Shown: positions 22,766-37,100 of the stretch, in pieces | Position numbering within the stretch: the first letter of the stretch is position 1 | Layout: every line of letters starts with the position of its first letter | Notes under the pieces: generated by a model | What the model was told of the DNA's origin: nothing | Seen by the model: only the letters and a program-made list of their open reading frames with translations | The model's database searches: none | From: Hypomesus transpacificus | Taxonomy: Eukaryota; Chordata; Actinopteri; Osmeriformes; Osmeridae | DNA length: 64,000 nucleotides | Assembly (NCBI RefSeq): GCF_021917145.1 | Contig: NC_061077.1 | Span: 6,941,298 to 7,005,297 of the forward strand | Direction of reading: 5' to 3' | Translations under genes and position numbers: made by a program

Positions 22766-25700
22766 CTAAGTGTCTGCATCAATCCTGTGAGCTGCAATGA
22801 TAAATACATAAAAAATAAATAAAAACATTTGACTGAATTTTACACAATACTCACAATAATGAACCTTAAGAGTAATCACAGTCGAAACATCTCAATCATG
22901 TACAGAAAAAGTCTAACTGAAAGATTCCACACGCAAGCACACACACACACACAGTAATTCCAAAATTACATTGGATTGGAGTTGAGGGGCTGGTTTTTAG
23001 CCAATTTCACGTTGTATTCTCACCCTGAATATATATTTCTGGCAGATGTTAAATCAAATGGATACATTGCCATTCCATGAAACATGATCAGAAAAGCTGT
23101 GTCTGATTTGGATATTTTCAGGGAAATCTTAAGGCTTCTCATGTCTTGCACATTCCGTAATAATATGCATACAACAAAATGATATAGAATACTCCACATA
23201 CATTGTTTTGGTATCCTGAGTGCTTCCATGTCCCCAGAGAGGACTTGATGCATAACTCCCCGGAACTGATACAGCACCTTCAGGCTCTTCTCCTCCCCTA
23301 CACAGGGGTCATAGAACCCTGGAAGCCCTGACTGCAGATACAACACAATGAAATTAAACAGCACCATCTTGTCTATGGTGGCCTGGACAAATAGAGGTAC
23401 ATAGGAGGTACGGGCCAAATATGTTGTAGAGAGGGTTGACTGAATGTTTCATGCAATCCAATAACCTTGCTTAGAGGCAATATGTACATACCTTTGTTGC
23501 CTCAGTTAGTATCAATTTGGAGTCTTTTACCAGGCACTGCAGTGGCACAGTTACGTCAATCACCTTTGCCCTTTCATGCTTCCTGCTGTTGTCTGTAACA
23601 AACTTCCCATACCAGGCATTGAGGATGATAAGACCTGACCCATCCAGTGAACAAAACCGAGGAAAATGTTTTAGTACAAATAGCATTCCAGTATATTAAT
23701 AATTGTACACACCCAAACAATACACACATACCCAATCTAGATTCCTCTGTTTCTATGATTCTGCGGACAGACTCTTGCATGAGCATAACCTGCCGTGTCG
23801 GTGACAAAGAGAAAGCGGGACAGGGTAGAAGACAGGGGTAAGACGTGAAATAACATTCAGATTTTATTCATTCAGTAGAAGCTTTCATCGAAACAGGTGT
23901 ACAAATACCGCAGTTAGAAACTACAGCAGAACATTAGACATAGTCTGTATAAATGCTGTGGTGTGGACTACAAATGCTGTCCATAGACATAGCCTACAGT
24001 CAAAGGGCTGAAATGATGCTTGTGTATAGATGTGTGTCCGGTTTGTAAGGAGGCCTAGACCAATCCACTCACAGCAGACTCTGCCTCCTGCCTCTTCTTA
24101 GCAATGTCAGAGGCTGAGCTCTCTCTCTGCTTCTCCAGGTCCCTGAGAAAAGAACACAGAACATTTGCCATTACACCATTTATTAAAAGGTCTTCAAGTC
24201 ACCAAAACATTATTTGTTACTTTCTCTGTCTTGCGGGAAGACTCAACAGGTAATGTAATGTATCATTTAGACATATTAACACTGGTTAGTCTTACTGATC
24301 CTTCTGTGCGCGCACAAATGGCCTGATAACAAGCTGCTGGATGACGAGGTAGAAGACCAGGGGTCCAACAGTGGCATAGAAGACAGCGCTGGGCAGGAGC
24401 TGGTCCGTCAGATGGATGGGGAAGAAATAGGTCTGATTGGCTCTGTTCAGCCTGAGGACATAGTGGAATGTACTGAGTACATGCTTCACCAAAGACAGAG
24501 CAGTGCCAAGGCACTAGAATTCCAAATACTGTTTTGAGATTCATGAAAAGAAATCATGTTCATATGTAATCTGGCAGTGGAGACAGGGTTTGACGAAGGG
24601 ATGCTTACTTTATCTTGAGTGACACACCCTGAGGCACTCCTACACTGATGGTCGCACCCAGGACACTGTGGCGACTGATCTTCCTTTCTGCTCCATACTC
24701 CACCACCGTGCCAAAGAACCCAGACCTGCAGTAAACAGACAAGGACACAGTGAGCTACCTCGTTCATCGAGAAGTCTCAGATCTCAGCAGATTGTGTGTA
24801 TTAATAATAATGATGTTCTTTGATAAAAGTTTAGGGCCAGGGGGGGGCACACAGAACTTACTTGACTGAGCCTTTGATCTTCGTCTGGTCATCATCTTGG
24901 AATTTGTACTGGTAGCTCATCATCATGAAGGAGTGGGGGATGCCAAGCTGCAATTCCAATTTGTCAGATAGACATTAAGGAACTAGACAGAATGGGGTCT
25001 TCAAACTAGTAAGTACACTATCAGAGAGTATGGTGTAACATTTCAGTGAAACAAATAGGCCAGTCAAGGCCTAGTTGTCCTAGTTGCTGACTCACCTGCA
25101 TGGCAAAAGTGAAGTGGCTGCTCTTGGTGTCCCTGACGATGCTGGTGTTCATAGAGGACTGTGTGCCCCAGCGCCACTGCAGGTAACCCATAGTGTTCTT
25201 GTCCAGGTGTCGGGCCAGCACTGTGGTGACACCAGGACGCACCCCTCGGGACGAAAACTGAAGTCCACACTGAGCGGTCATGAAGCTACAATCACATAGG
25301 ATTTCTTTATGTAGACAAGATGTATATAAAATGTGATAACCCGATTGTGTTTCAGATCCAAGCTACTTCACCTACCAGCGAGGTGTGAGGTTGCGGAATA
25401 TCTTCATTCCAACTAGGGGTCCATGCGTGTCTCCTGCCCCAAACTCCAACTACATAAAGACAGTGATAACATAACCCTTACATTTGGCCAGAAATAGGAC
25501 AAAAACACACATGCACATACATACAAATATGTAACATGTGTGTGCTCTCTTGTGAAGAGGTAGTAGTGGTCTGTTATATCTAAGTAGCAAAGAGACAGTG
25601 CTGACCTCCCCCCAGCCCTTAGCTGAAGTGACTCTCCGGAGGGCAAGGTTAATGTTTCCTCCTCCATTTCCGTTGTGGGTAGAGAGGGAGCCAGCGAGGA

Positions 25701-27323
25701 TTGCCGTGTCTGAGGTTGTAAGAGGAGCCTGCAAAAGCGGAAAAATTACCCACATTGTTGTTGTGCAAAGTGGAGGCTAATCACTTTACTATAAACTGCT
25801 GTATATTTCATTCTATAACATACTGTACATGACACAGACAGCAATACACAGTGTAATCCTTACTTCTATGGATTGCGATATGTGCATCTTGTTGATCTCT
25901 ATATGTGGAAAGCCCGCCGCAGGCATATCTTCGTAGTCTTCCTCATAGCGATCGAAGAGGTCTGTGGCATCAATACCCACACTGATCACCCCCTGAAAGA
26001 CACAAAGTAGCATAGAACTCAACATACAACTTGAGTGACGGACAGCCCTCGTGCATACAGGTGCACTAACACACATGCGCATGCATACGCGCACACACAC
26101 ACCTTGGGATTGGTCCTCTGCTGAAGTCTCCTTTCTTCTCTCTCTTTTTGAAGACGCTCATACTCCTCACGGATCTCTGCTGGTGTCCTTTTTCTTTCCA
26201 CTACCTAAGGCATCAGGACTTTGATTACTTACTGTTCATCAGAACTGACGTTAGCTACACATAACTGGGAAGATAATGCTACATGTATAAGCTAAGTCCA
26301 GAGGAGCCTCTGTACTCACCTCCCATCCCTCAACATCCAGTCCTCTCTTCCCATAGATATCATAGATGGCCCGCGCTTGAGGGTCACTGAGGACTGAGGG
26401 AGTGAAAAAAATTATATATAATAATAATAGTTGTACAGTACACACTGACTCAACTTATTTGCACATTTAAGTAGCACCCTAGAGAGCCATGGGACTTCTG
26501 TGAAATGGGTGATGGACAGTGTAGTTGATCTTACCTTCGTAAGCTTTGTGCACTAGGTTAAAGAGCTGCTCGGCCTGCCTCTTGAGCTCGGGGTCCCGGT
26601 GTTTGTCTGGATGATAAAGCATGCATAGTCGTCTGTACGATGCCTTAAGCTCCTCCTGTGTTGCCTTTGGACAAAAACATTATGAAACCAAGACATAAAA
26701 GATAACTTAATAGTTAAGTAGATAAGGGAAAATAACGTCCTGTGTAACGGTACTTAGTCTACATTAGCTGTAATCGGCCTAGGACGACTGATTGATTGCA
26801 GCTATCCATGATGCGCTAACCTAATTTAAAAATAATGTTAACTAGCAAGCAACATACACGTACAGAAAATCCCAAAGCAGACGTAATTTGGTTGGCAGCA
26901 GCTAAATTCGACAGGTGGAATAACGTCAACGTAAATAGTTAGCTAGCTACCTAGAGGTGTATTCATTGATTAAAAGTACAGCTTGGTTTGTTACAACCAT
27001 AAGAAGTGCACTGTTAATGGACCTAAGAAGCAACAATTGAGCAAATGTAAGTTATAGCTAGCTGACCAGCTTTGTAACTAAGGAGTCATTTCGAAACCAA
27101 TGATAAGCGAGGGTCAACTCGCTTAGCTTCGAAGCTAAATCTTGTCCGTCTGGAATTGTTTCGTTTAACGTTGTCAGTGATATCAAACTGACTCCAAAAG
27201 TAGAACATAATATATTTATGCAATTAAACATACGTTAATGGCATACAATACCTCTCTCCTGACATTGAGTAAAGAGTAGTAGTCATCATTGTCGATCTCA
27301 TCATCTTCCAAGGCCGGCGCCAT
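22766..27323 (-). CDS. dnajc11: DnaJ homolog subfamily C member 11
   Basis: This mitochondrial J-domain protein is associated with the MICOS/SAM bridging complex and cristae organisation. Sixteen exons in coding order: 27252-27323, 26535-26664, 26320-26393, 26103-26204, 25864-25992, 25606-25728, 25376-25449, 25096-25285, 24862-24947, 24609-24725, 24296-24451, 24073-24142, 23732-23789, 23492-23634, 23202-23331, 22766-22791. They join to 559 residues, exactly the human length. The J domain fills residues 13-82 with HPD at 42-44. A charged helix follows ([15 protein letters not shown]), then the beta-rich middle region, a hydrophobic stretch near [20 protein letters not shown], a second coiled coil, and the C-terminal DUF3395 region ending HRIDADT. 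Every junction is GT-AG and the gene looks fully intact. Confidence 0.97.
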
Positions 27324-28116
27324 GTTTACGGACTGTCATCACTTCTTCGTGGCATCTTGTGAGCACGTGCGTACACTTACAAAAGAAAAGTTGTTGGTTG
27401 CCATCTTGTGGACTGGATCGCTAAGCCAGCCTCACAACTGGGTAATTTTTGATAGAAAACCTTGTAAAAATGCACCTTTTCAAGATCATGTAAAATCATT
27501 TATGTTTTAGAAATGTCGTTCAATAAATGTGCGTTTGACCACTTTACTATGTTTGGGGAAAAGTAGTAGAATAATTTTACGTTGTCACAATTGGTAGTCT
27601 ACATGTTTGACTATGGTAGGCGATTTGCTTTAGATTGACATTATACTCTTGATTTGTTTCCTTTTGGCACCCTAACTTCACCCTAACCTCACCCTAACCT
27701 TATGCTTTTATTTAAAAAGTATATACGGGTTGGCAGACTATAAATCAGTGTCTTATTCTATATTAACTGAAATGATGATAGTAGCCTACCACAAACTACA
27801 GACCATAAATAACGTGTATTAAAGTTTCACACAGTGTTCTTTAAGAAAGGAATAAACACGATTCCATTTGAATGTTTAATTTTTCTCTTGAGATGTCCTT
27901 AAACATAATCTTTCCGCCAATGACGTAGTTTGATAGTTACATTAAATAAGAGTTTTTCTAGATGTCTCAAGCCATTCCAGAACTTTATTGTCAGTCATTG
28001 CCTCACAGCCAATGGTAAGTTTGCATTGGTTGGACTCGCTGCTGCTCCTCGAGTCCCTCCTCGTACTGTCCTCACCGTGCACGCGCGTGGTACCCACGGT
28101 CGTGAGGAGGAGGAGG
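27324..28116. promoter_or_regulatory. Shared head-to-head promoter region of dnajc11 and camta1
   Basis: The two start codons are 794 bases apart on opposite strands. CCAAT boxes lie at 27917-27921 (running into a CRE-like TGACGTA) and at 28009-28013, with an inverted ATTGG at 28025-28029. The last 100 bases are GC-rich with CGCGCG-type dinucleotides. The same two genes are neighbours head to head in mammals. I cannot assign the exact transcription starts. Confidence 0.6.
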
Positions 28117-31100
28117 ATGTTGCGCGTGAAGGGGAAATGGCTGCCGAAAACAAGCCGGAAGGTAAGAGAGATATAATGGGATTAATTTACCAGTATGACA
28201 ACTATGTGATTTAGAAGAATTTAAAGTCAGACTATGAGGACATACATGGAAGCATAAGTAGAGCTTTTGATAGAAAAACGCTTTATTATTTCATCCGAAA
28301 TACTAGCCAGCTAAACGTGGAGACAGCATCTACAGCCAGCTAATATTAGCTAGCTTTCTAGCCAGCTATGCCCATCATTGCCCACATTAAAAACAAGGGG
28401 ACAAAATAGCCTGCATTATCAAAGTACTGAATCTGAAAATCCAATTGAATCTATTATTCAGCTGAGCGATATTGCAAAGCATTCCGCTTATGAGCTAGTT
28501 AAGTTAATGACAACATGCCATTGCCATCGACCAACTTCTCTATTTATTCAGCTTTTCGAAGAACATTGTTTTACTAAATGTATGCGAGCCACATCGGTCA
28601 CTACATACGTATTACACCGTATAAAGACGATTTAGCGATTAATGTTAATACATTTGTACCATTCAGTCAGTGACCATGTCTGAGAAAAAAAATGCATGCT
28701 TGCAAGTCCTGAACAATCTTTTCTCTTTACCCCGGCCACCCTTTGAGGGATCCTCTCCCATCTTTACGCGTAGAACGTCATTATCGGTAAAAAGTGGTGT
28801 ATTTTCTTTCTGAAGTTTTTGCTGTAATTGTCAGATTTAGCTGCCTGTTCATAAGCGACAGGAAAACAGTTTTGCAGGTTGAAATGCCATCAGATGTGTT
28901 TCAGTTGAGAAATTACGGAGTGTAGAATTTTAAGAGCGCTAGTTATTTCAGACAATGCATGGCCGCATTCCTACAAACAGTGCCGGTCTCTTGAGACACA
29001 AGCTGCAAATTAACTTCTTGCGCACAATTTGATAGACTACTTGAAAGTTGATTGTGAATAAAACCGATTTGAACAAAATGAACAAAATACGTTAGAGATT
29101 AGAAAATAGAACTATGACGAAGATACAATACTGTGTCCAGCATGTTTGAACTGAAACGCATTTGGTCTCAGAATAGGCTAACGCAATAACAGTTTTAGCC
29201 AGTTAAATGTATATGGCCAGATACATATAATATATATTTAATTGCATTGTCTATTTTTTCTGGTTAAAGTAAACATAGTGTTTCTGTTGATTGTGTGAAA
29301 GAACCCTAGTTAATTCGTGAGGAGCCTTTTCAGTTAGATGTATGGGAAATCAAACTTAGTCGCATTTGGTAGATAATCAACACTTGTTATTTAGCCTTGT
29401 TCTCTCAATTTTCCCATTGATTCCAACATTTAAAGATGGAGCAATTGAGTTGTATCGTTCATTGATCTTAACCACGAGGTGGAGACAAAGTGCATCCTCA
29501 GACATTCAAATAGTGGGCAAAAGGAAATTCATGGTTGAAATTAACTGGAATCCAGAGAAGATCTTATAGCGTCATCGGATGGTTGAATATTTCAAAAGCA
29601 TATCGTAGATCTTAACACATAGGCTTAAGTAGTTTTTCAAATGTCACCTTTTCGATTGTTGCAGTGATGGATTGTTAATGTAGCCTAATAATGAAGAATA
29701 TTGTTAGAGTTCAGTATTTGTTTTTAAAATTGTCTACACAGCAGTGTCATTAAAAGAGTGTAAGAGAGTCTGAAATAAATAGTGAAGAGTGTGTTCTTGA
29801 TTAGTTTAGTAATATTTTTCAGTGCAAATGAATGAAGATCAAATAGACAGATGAGAACCGTTGTTGGACAGTAAGGAGCCCAAACTGTAAACAAGGTTCC
29901 ACAGGGGGGTGGTATTGAGCTATACAAGTCAGGTACACAATGTACACAGTTCATATTTTTAGTGTCCCACTATGTCATCTGTGACAAAATAAAGGCAGGA
30001 TAACACCTAGCACGTGATAACGATGACAAGACCAGGATGTTTCAGACACCCATGCACAAATACAAAGCTGTATTTAACATACCGTCCACCTTAGTTCATT
30101 TCTTTATTTCTCCATCACCAGTAGCTTTTTACTGAGAACCCTGACTTGAAACTCCCATCGCTGAGCAGGTTGAGTTATTTTTGGTGTTCCCTGTGAGGTC
30201 GGTCAGTGGAGGAGGAGGAGGTGGTGGAGGAGGGATAGAGTAGTTCTTACCTAAACACAATGTCCTCTCAGTCAAACTGCAGTCTCAGAGCTTTTACATA
30301 GAATGAAAGGTAGATCTCCATTTCCTTTGAAGTTTTCATTAATTAGTCATTCATTGTGACTACTGAAAAACACAATGTAGAGTTGAGAAAAGATGACCTT
30401 CCTGTCATGCTTAATCATTATGATTGTCTAACTCCGATCCCATCTTTTTGGGTCCAGCACTGTCCCCCCAGCCTCGCTGTCCCCCAGCCTCACTGTCCCC
30501 CCTGCCTCACCACTCTATAGCCTCTCCGTAACCTTTTCTCCTTAAAGCCCTTGGCCTGTGTTGTGGACCCATCACTCTCAGTTGTTTGTTATGTGTCATG
30601 AGGGCCTATAAAGAGGACCGTAGGTCACATCCTGTGCATCACTCAGGAGACATGACCCAGTCTCCCTCACTGGTGCTCAGTTTACATCCGGAGGTAGCGC
30701 ACCCACCTCTCACTGTCTAGCTGAGCTGATGGCTGGCCTCAGGAGAATGGCTTTTTCAACACACAGGAAGACCTGGAATGCATTGAGATGGCCAGTTTTT
30801 TTCTTAGCCATGCTGTTATGTTGGAAGCAGTTCAGATAGGACACACTAGTTACATTTCTTATCACAATGTTAAGTGGAGTGTATAGGGTCCACATGGGAC
30901 TTCAAAAGATGACCTGGCATTTGCCAGGAATCAAGGAGAGGTTGTACCATTAGCTGACAACTCTTCCTCGCAGATCTTAAATTATTTTCCTTTATTTTTC
31001 ATCAGACCGACTTATGATTTGTAACCTGATATTACCATGGTTTCATTAGAAGTAGAAGGTACAAAAATAGCATAGCATCAGGCAGGCAATATAAGTCATA

Positions 31101-34100
31101 GGCTACATTTTACAGTGCTTGGTATTTATACTGACTGAGCAGCTGAACAAGTAACCTTTTAGACTAGTTCCAACTCTCTTTCCTGTAGGTTTGTTGGGAA
31201 TCAGGATGTATATTTCCCATGCTGGTAATTGAATTAGTGAGGCGTGGATGGATGAGGTGTCTCCTGGCCAGCCTTTGGCTGCTGAGACGTTTCATTCCCA
31301 AGGTCTGCCTCAAACTAGCCTTCACCAGCTGCCTCACATGGCCTCTTCTCATTGATCACATGGATTCATCAAGTTACTGCTGATGTGCTGTGGACACAGA
31401 TGGGCCAGAATACAACGGTGCCGGGTTCTAAAGAGCCTGATTGCTGGCCTCTTCCCTTCCCTTTTAGTGTCATTCCCACTTTAGCAGGGGTGAATTTTAA
31501 ACACTGGGGAGCTGAAATAGCATATTCATGTAGAGCAAAATAGAAACAGATGACAACATGTACACGGATGAGACATATTAGGCTAATGTCTGGCATTTAG
31601 AACAAGTCATTGGGATGACACATCCTGGACCTGGTAAATGTTTTTGATAAACACCCCCTATTTTGTCGCAACTGCAAAGTAGCCTAAACGAGGCATGGAC
31701 AGTTGGTCAGCCTAATAACCTAAAAATGTGATGTCATTGTGTGAATTCTAAACATTCTGTTTGTGTGCTATGTTTAACGATCGCTCAGTCACTCTGTTTA
31801 CTTTGAGCTTATTATTGGCCGTAAGTATTCAGTGTTTCGTCAGATAAAAAAAGCTGTCACCCACAGAACTGATTCAGTAGACAAGGTTGTAAGGTTGGGA
31901 CTGCATAGAATTTAGGAAGTTTCAAAGCAAATACTGTCTCAAGCACCCCATGTCTTCCAGTGTTATGTGTTTTGTAATGTATTTACACTTAAACATGATG
32001 TCCAGAAACTGTTAATATGCTTGCATGGAGAAAGAGTTCTGGGCTGTTGTAAGCCATGAGAATGCTTCTTTTCCTCGATTTTCTCTACTCTCTTTTTGCC
32101 TCCTGAAGGACTGAAGAAAATTCGTAATCCGGATCGAATGTACAGATCAGCTGTGTGTTATGCTGGCCATGGTCCTCCTAAGAGTATCAGTGATGACACA
32201 GAGATGAACAGTAAGAGTTGGTTATTAATACTGCATCCCCGTGGTAGTGCTCCAACAGGCCACTAAAGCCGGACAATCTATTATTCATTCATTGATTCAT
32301 TTATTAACTTTTTGATTTCATCAACCCTCCCTCCCTCCCTCCCTCCCTCCCTCCCTCCCTCCCTCCCTCCCTCCCTCCCTCCCTCCCTCCCTCCCTCCCT
32401 CCCTCCCTCCCTCCCTCCCTCCCTCCCTCCCTCCCTCCCTCCCTCCCTCCCTCCCTCCCTCCCTCCCTCCCTCCCTCCCTCCCTCCCTCCCTCCCTCCCT
32501 CCCTCCCTCTCTCCCTCCCTCCCTCCTCTCCCTGCTCTTCCTCTAGGAGCTGGCTCTGTTGATTGAAGTGTCTGCTTTACAGGATCACGCTGTCAATAGC
32601 TGAAGTGTTGTCGTTAACTAAGAGTGATTGTTTCAGGTTGAGGCCAGGGGATCGGGACCTGGGCAGACCATGAGAGGGAAAATGCTTCCACTTTGAGCCC
32701 ACTTATGTTTCTATAGTAACGGTCCTCCTGTAGTAGTCACCAGAAGGGGCAAAGCAATGTGAAATGTGTGCTAGGAAACTGGGCCGGAAAAGGCACATGT
32801 CTTCTTAATGAGTATAAGCTTGTACTTCACAGCATTGTGTCAATAAAATATTGCAATGCCTAGAACAGCCTGCATCGTTACAGAGTCTCTACATGCTTAA
32901 TGAACACACCCGTCCCTCTTCCATCACCACTGCAAAGAAGTGTGTTGATCCAACTAATTAAGTGTGTTCGTGTTTTGTTTTATTTCTAAAAAGAGACTCT
33001 GTAATCATCCACATCTTCTTGTTACGCTCCCCACGCCTTACTCATTTGTCACTGATGCAGCTTTGCTGCTTCACAGCTCTGATGTTTTTAAATCAACACT
33101 CCTTGAGATGTAGATATACAGGAGCTGCAAGAGAAGGCTGGAGCTTTATACTACTGTAGTTAGCAACGGTAGTAGCAGGAGAGGAATTGATAGACTTTTG
33201 TCCACCCCCCCATGTGTGACAGCTGTGACTGGTGAATATCTGTGCCAGTCTCTCCCTCTCCCTCATGCTGTTGCATGTTGTTACAGTATCCTATTCCCCT
33301 GTCAGACGGCCTAGTTAATGTACGCAGGCTGCCTTAAGGTTTGGCTTCTGGATGATGCACTATCACCAGGATGCTTCAACGCCCCCCCCCCCCCCCCCCC
33401 CCCCCCCCCCGCACACATTGGCTCCAGTAGCGAGGTAGCCTAAACCAGTCATCTGAGTAATTGTGGGAATAGTTATGATAGGTAAAAGGGCTGTGGTCTG
33501 GCTCAAAAGCTGCCAGCGTCCTTTAGCGGCCGAGGTGTGTGCTTGTGTTAGTGTGTGACTGGCCTTGTGTGTGTGTGCACACTGGCCCTCACCTCTGCTC
33601 TACTTGAGATGGGATTTTCATGGATGGGTGAACTTGGTGAGGGGCTGAGAACACATAAAGAGTCATTTTCGGTTTGTTGCGGGCAGTTAACTGTGTATAT
33701 GCATGTTTGCTTGCCGTTCAGGCCTGGGCAGGAAAGCTTGTGCTTTCCTTCCTTTTGATTTAGTTGCGTTCAGCCTTACAGCACAGATGTGGTTCAAATG
33801 TACCAACATTATTAAACTTATACACAGTGTTACACAACAGGCTATCGTCTCTGCTAGCTAATTAAAAACCGCCTAATTGGTCTCCTAGCATTCTTCCAAA
33901 AGCATACAAAAACACCTCCCTTTTTCAGACTAGGCTGGATCGTAAGAGAGTCTGCAGCGCTTCATTGTTACCTCTGTGAGGGAAATCTGAAGCGGTTTAA
34001 TCTTCCCTCTACCGTAGTAAACCTCAGCTCAAGTTTCCCCCAGCAGTAGGCTTAATCAGGCATTGTGTTCACTTTTTCAGAAGGGAGGGGGCAAATGTGA

Positions 34101-37100
34101 CTTTAAGAGGGCTCTCTCTTCCTCTGATCATTAATATTTGAAGAGACTGCTAATCAAGGGGTCCAGTGCAATCAAAGCCTTGTTAAGCCACATGCAAAAT
34201 CAGAGAGATTTGAGAACATGTTCATGGGTAGAAGTTGGTGTAGTATGATTCAGGTCAAGTAGAGTAAAGATGTTGTTAATTGTTTTGATGAAATAAAGTC
34301 TAGTTTTGATATCCAGTGCAGCGTGTCTTCTCAAATGGAACAGTTGACAGTGTAGGGAGTCTGAGCACTGTGACAGCGGCAGGCGTGGGATACGACACAT
34401 TGCGATGGTTGTTTTTGTGGTGCCGCTATGGTGTTTGTATGATGCAGGCCAACCCTCCTCTCTACCTCTTCCTACCCTCTCCTCCCACATGTCTCCCAAC
34501 AGTTCAGCCAGATTGATTGTTTTTGATTGACAGCATGTTATTAGCCAGTCACTGCATCTTGGCTGACAAAATGCCTTTTTGTTCCACATTTAATTCAATC
34601 ACAGTTTTCTTTCCATCCTAATAACTGTTTTCAGTGTATGCAGCCCGTCAGGGCGACCTTGTTGACAGGCTGAGGGTCTTAAATGGCCAAAGGATTAGGG
34701 CTCTGTTGCCCGATGATTGAGAGGTGTGTCTGATCAGAGAGCATGGCTGTCTGGGACTGTAGAATCAGCTGAACAGAGGGGTCTGCCCTGTTGTCTGCTT
34801 CCATTTACTGATTTGATTCCTGGCTTGCAGTAGTATCTGGTAATTAACCATAAATGCAAGTCTTTAAAGCTCAGGTCAAACCCTCTTATTTCACAGCAGA
34901 ATAGCTTTTTGTTTAGTTTTATGTCATTTTAGAGTGTCTAATGTCTTGACTATATAATGTCTGTCCTAAGCTTTTTTATGGCATTTTGTATAGAAAGTGC
35001 ATGGATAACTTGATGCATGGAAAAGTTTACTGTGGCTTGCAACAATTGTGCGTGAGTCTGTCATTCCTGTGCATGCAATGTATTTTAATATTGCAAACTT
35101 TAATGTACAAATATTTATTCTTAAATGAATGTATTTGGTTTTAGTGCTTTTGTTGTCCATCAATGAAATTTGTCTCTTGCAGTATAGGATAAACATAATT
35201 GAGCTGGCAGTAGAGGAGAATGGAAACTTTGATATGTTTATTTTCTAACAAAACACGGCTAAATCGTGTGCGTAATACCACAACCTATAAAACCAAAGTT
35301 GATTTTTTAATTGAAAATGTCTAAGCCACAATGCATGAAAGATATTGGTTAGGTGATTAAAAATCACAGCATGGCAAGAGATTTCTATGGAAAATACATC
35401 TTATAGCCTTTGCCAACTTGCAACATTAGGCTATATCTCACCACTGTTCCTCAATGTGGCCACAGATTAAAAGCAAAACCGCCATTCTTAGTGCACACTC
35501 AGACAGAGACAGAAGAGAGAGGGTTTTGCGTTGAGGGCTAAGGTATTGATTAAAGATTTGTTTTTGTCAGCCTTTCCAGTCTCATGACCCTGGCTCTTGT
35601 CTCCAGGGTGGGGCCGGAGCAAGCTAGCATGACAGATACCCTTAAATTCCCTCAACTGTTTGCTTCGCAGGCAGGATCAGTGATAATCCAAAAGATCAGC
35701 ACATAGAAATATGTTTCCTCCCGTTTGACTGAGAGTGATGTGAATCATGAAGAGAGCCCTTCTCTCCAGCCAATAGCACAACCTGACAGTTATAACCAGC
35801 ATTCATACCTGAGCCCAACCAAACTGTAGGTCGCAAGCAGAATCTTTGGACTAGGACTATCCTATCCATTCTCCACCTCCTCATTAACATCAACACTTTA
35901 ACCCTTGTTGCTTCCTAATTTCCCAGTCCGAGCTCAGCCAAGTTCAGCTCAGCCCTTGAACCACCATAGCTTAGTCCAGTTGGTCCATCCCAATGCAGCG
36001 CACAGCAGATCAGCTTAGCTCAGCACATACTCTCATATAACAAGCAGTTTCAGCCTGTCTTGTACTTTGTCTTTTAGAGCCAAGTTGGCCTTTTTTAAAG
36101 GGTTAAGTTAGTGTCCAGCAATAACTCTATTAGTGTTGTAGTGAACACCAAAGCATTATGCTGTCCCTTTAAGATGTTTACAATAGATATCACAGAAAAG
36201 TTACGTGTTTGAATGCTTACGTGTTTGGTGTCACGTCTAAATGCACAATCTGGTCTTGTTAGATTCATTTCATTAGAAGGCACAAAATGACAGATTTCCC
36301 ACAACGTCCTCTTTCATTTTCAGATGGAAGGGGGAGATGATATCTTTTGAGAATTCTTCCTGAAAATTGTATTTGATCCTGACATCTCATTCCATTGTTA
36401 AATTTAAGAAATCCTGAGAGTACGAAGACCCAATGATAAAGTATCTATAAACTCTGGTAAAACTGAGTAGAACAGGGCCTGTTTGTCAAAAGTCATCGTG
36501 TCCTTGTTTGGGTAGATGCACCTTTTCTCCATATGTAGGTTATGGTGGGTTTTTATGACAGATGTGTGGCATAGTATTGCAGTCAAGGGACGCTACATTA
36601 ACATTCTCAAAGGCAAGTTTGTCCTTGGTAATTTGTGGCTTAACCATCGATTAATCAGAGACAGGTTTGTCAAAGGTTTCTGTTTCATGTCTGGCTTCAT
36701 TTCCCATGTGGCAGCAGGTGCTTACTGTCATGCCGACAATATGTGGAACTGTGTGTGAGCTGGCACAGTTGACAAAACCTTTTATTTGTGAGAACTCTGA
36801 ACTACCTCTTTGAAAGAGGGCCTGTTCCTCGGCAGCTGTGGAAAAGCAAGGTGAAAGAGGCCAAAGGGTGGGAAGAAGAATGTGAACAAAATCAAGCCTT
36901 ATGACAATGCCGTTGAGAAGATGTTTCAGTTTCGCATCTAGATTTAACCTTTTCCTCTGGATAGTTCTTTGTCGTCAGAACAGTATTTAACCCTGATAGC
37001 TGCACTTGAAAGTAAAACCAAAAAGAAGCTACTGAGGAGCTCCACAGAAGAGGTACAAATTACAAGCATTGTTCTGCTAAACATTTACATTTTGGTCTTA

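Noticed and set aside
32312-32566. Open frame of SLPP repeats
   Set aside because: It is the CCCT tract read as protein and sits in a camta1 intron.
34200-34589. 129-codon minus-strand frame
   Set aside because: It has no domain, no neighbours and no conserved motif, and the residue mix is typical of non-coding DNA.
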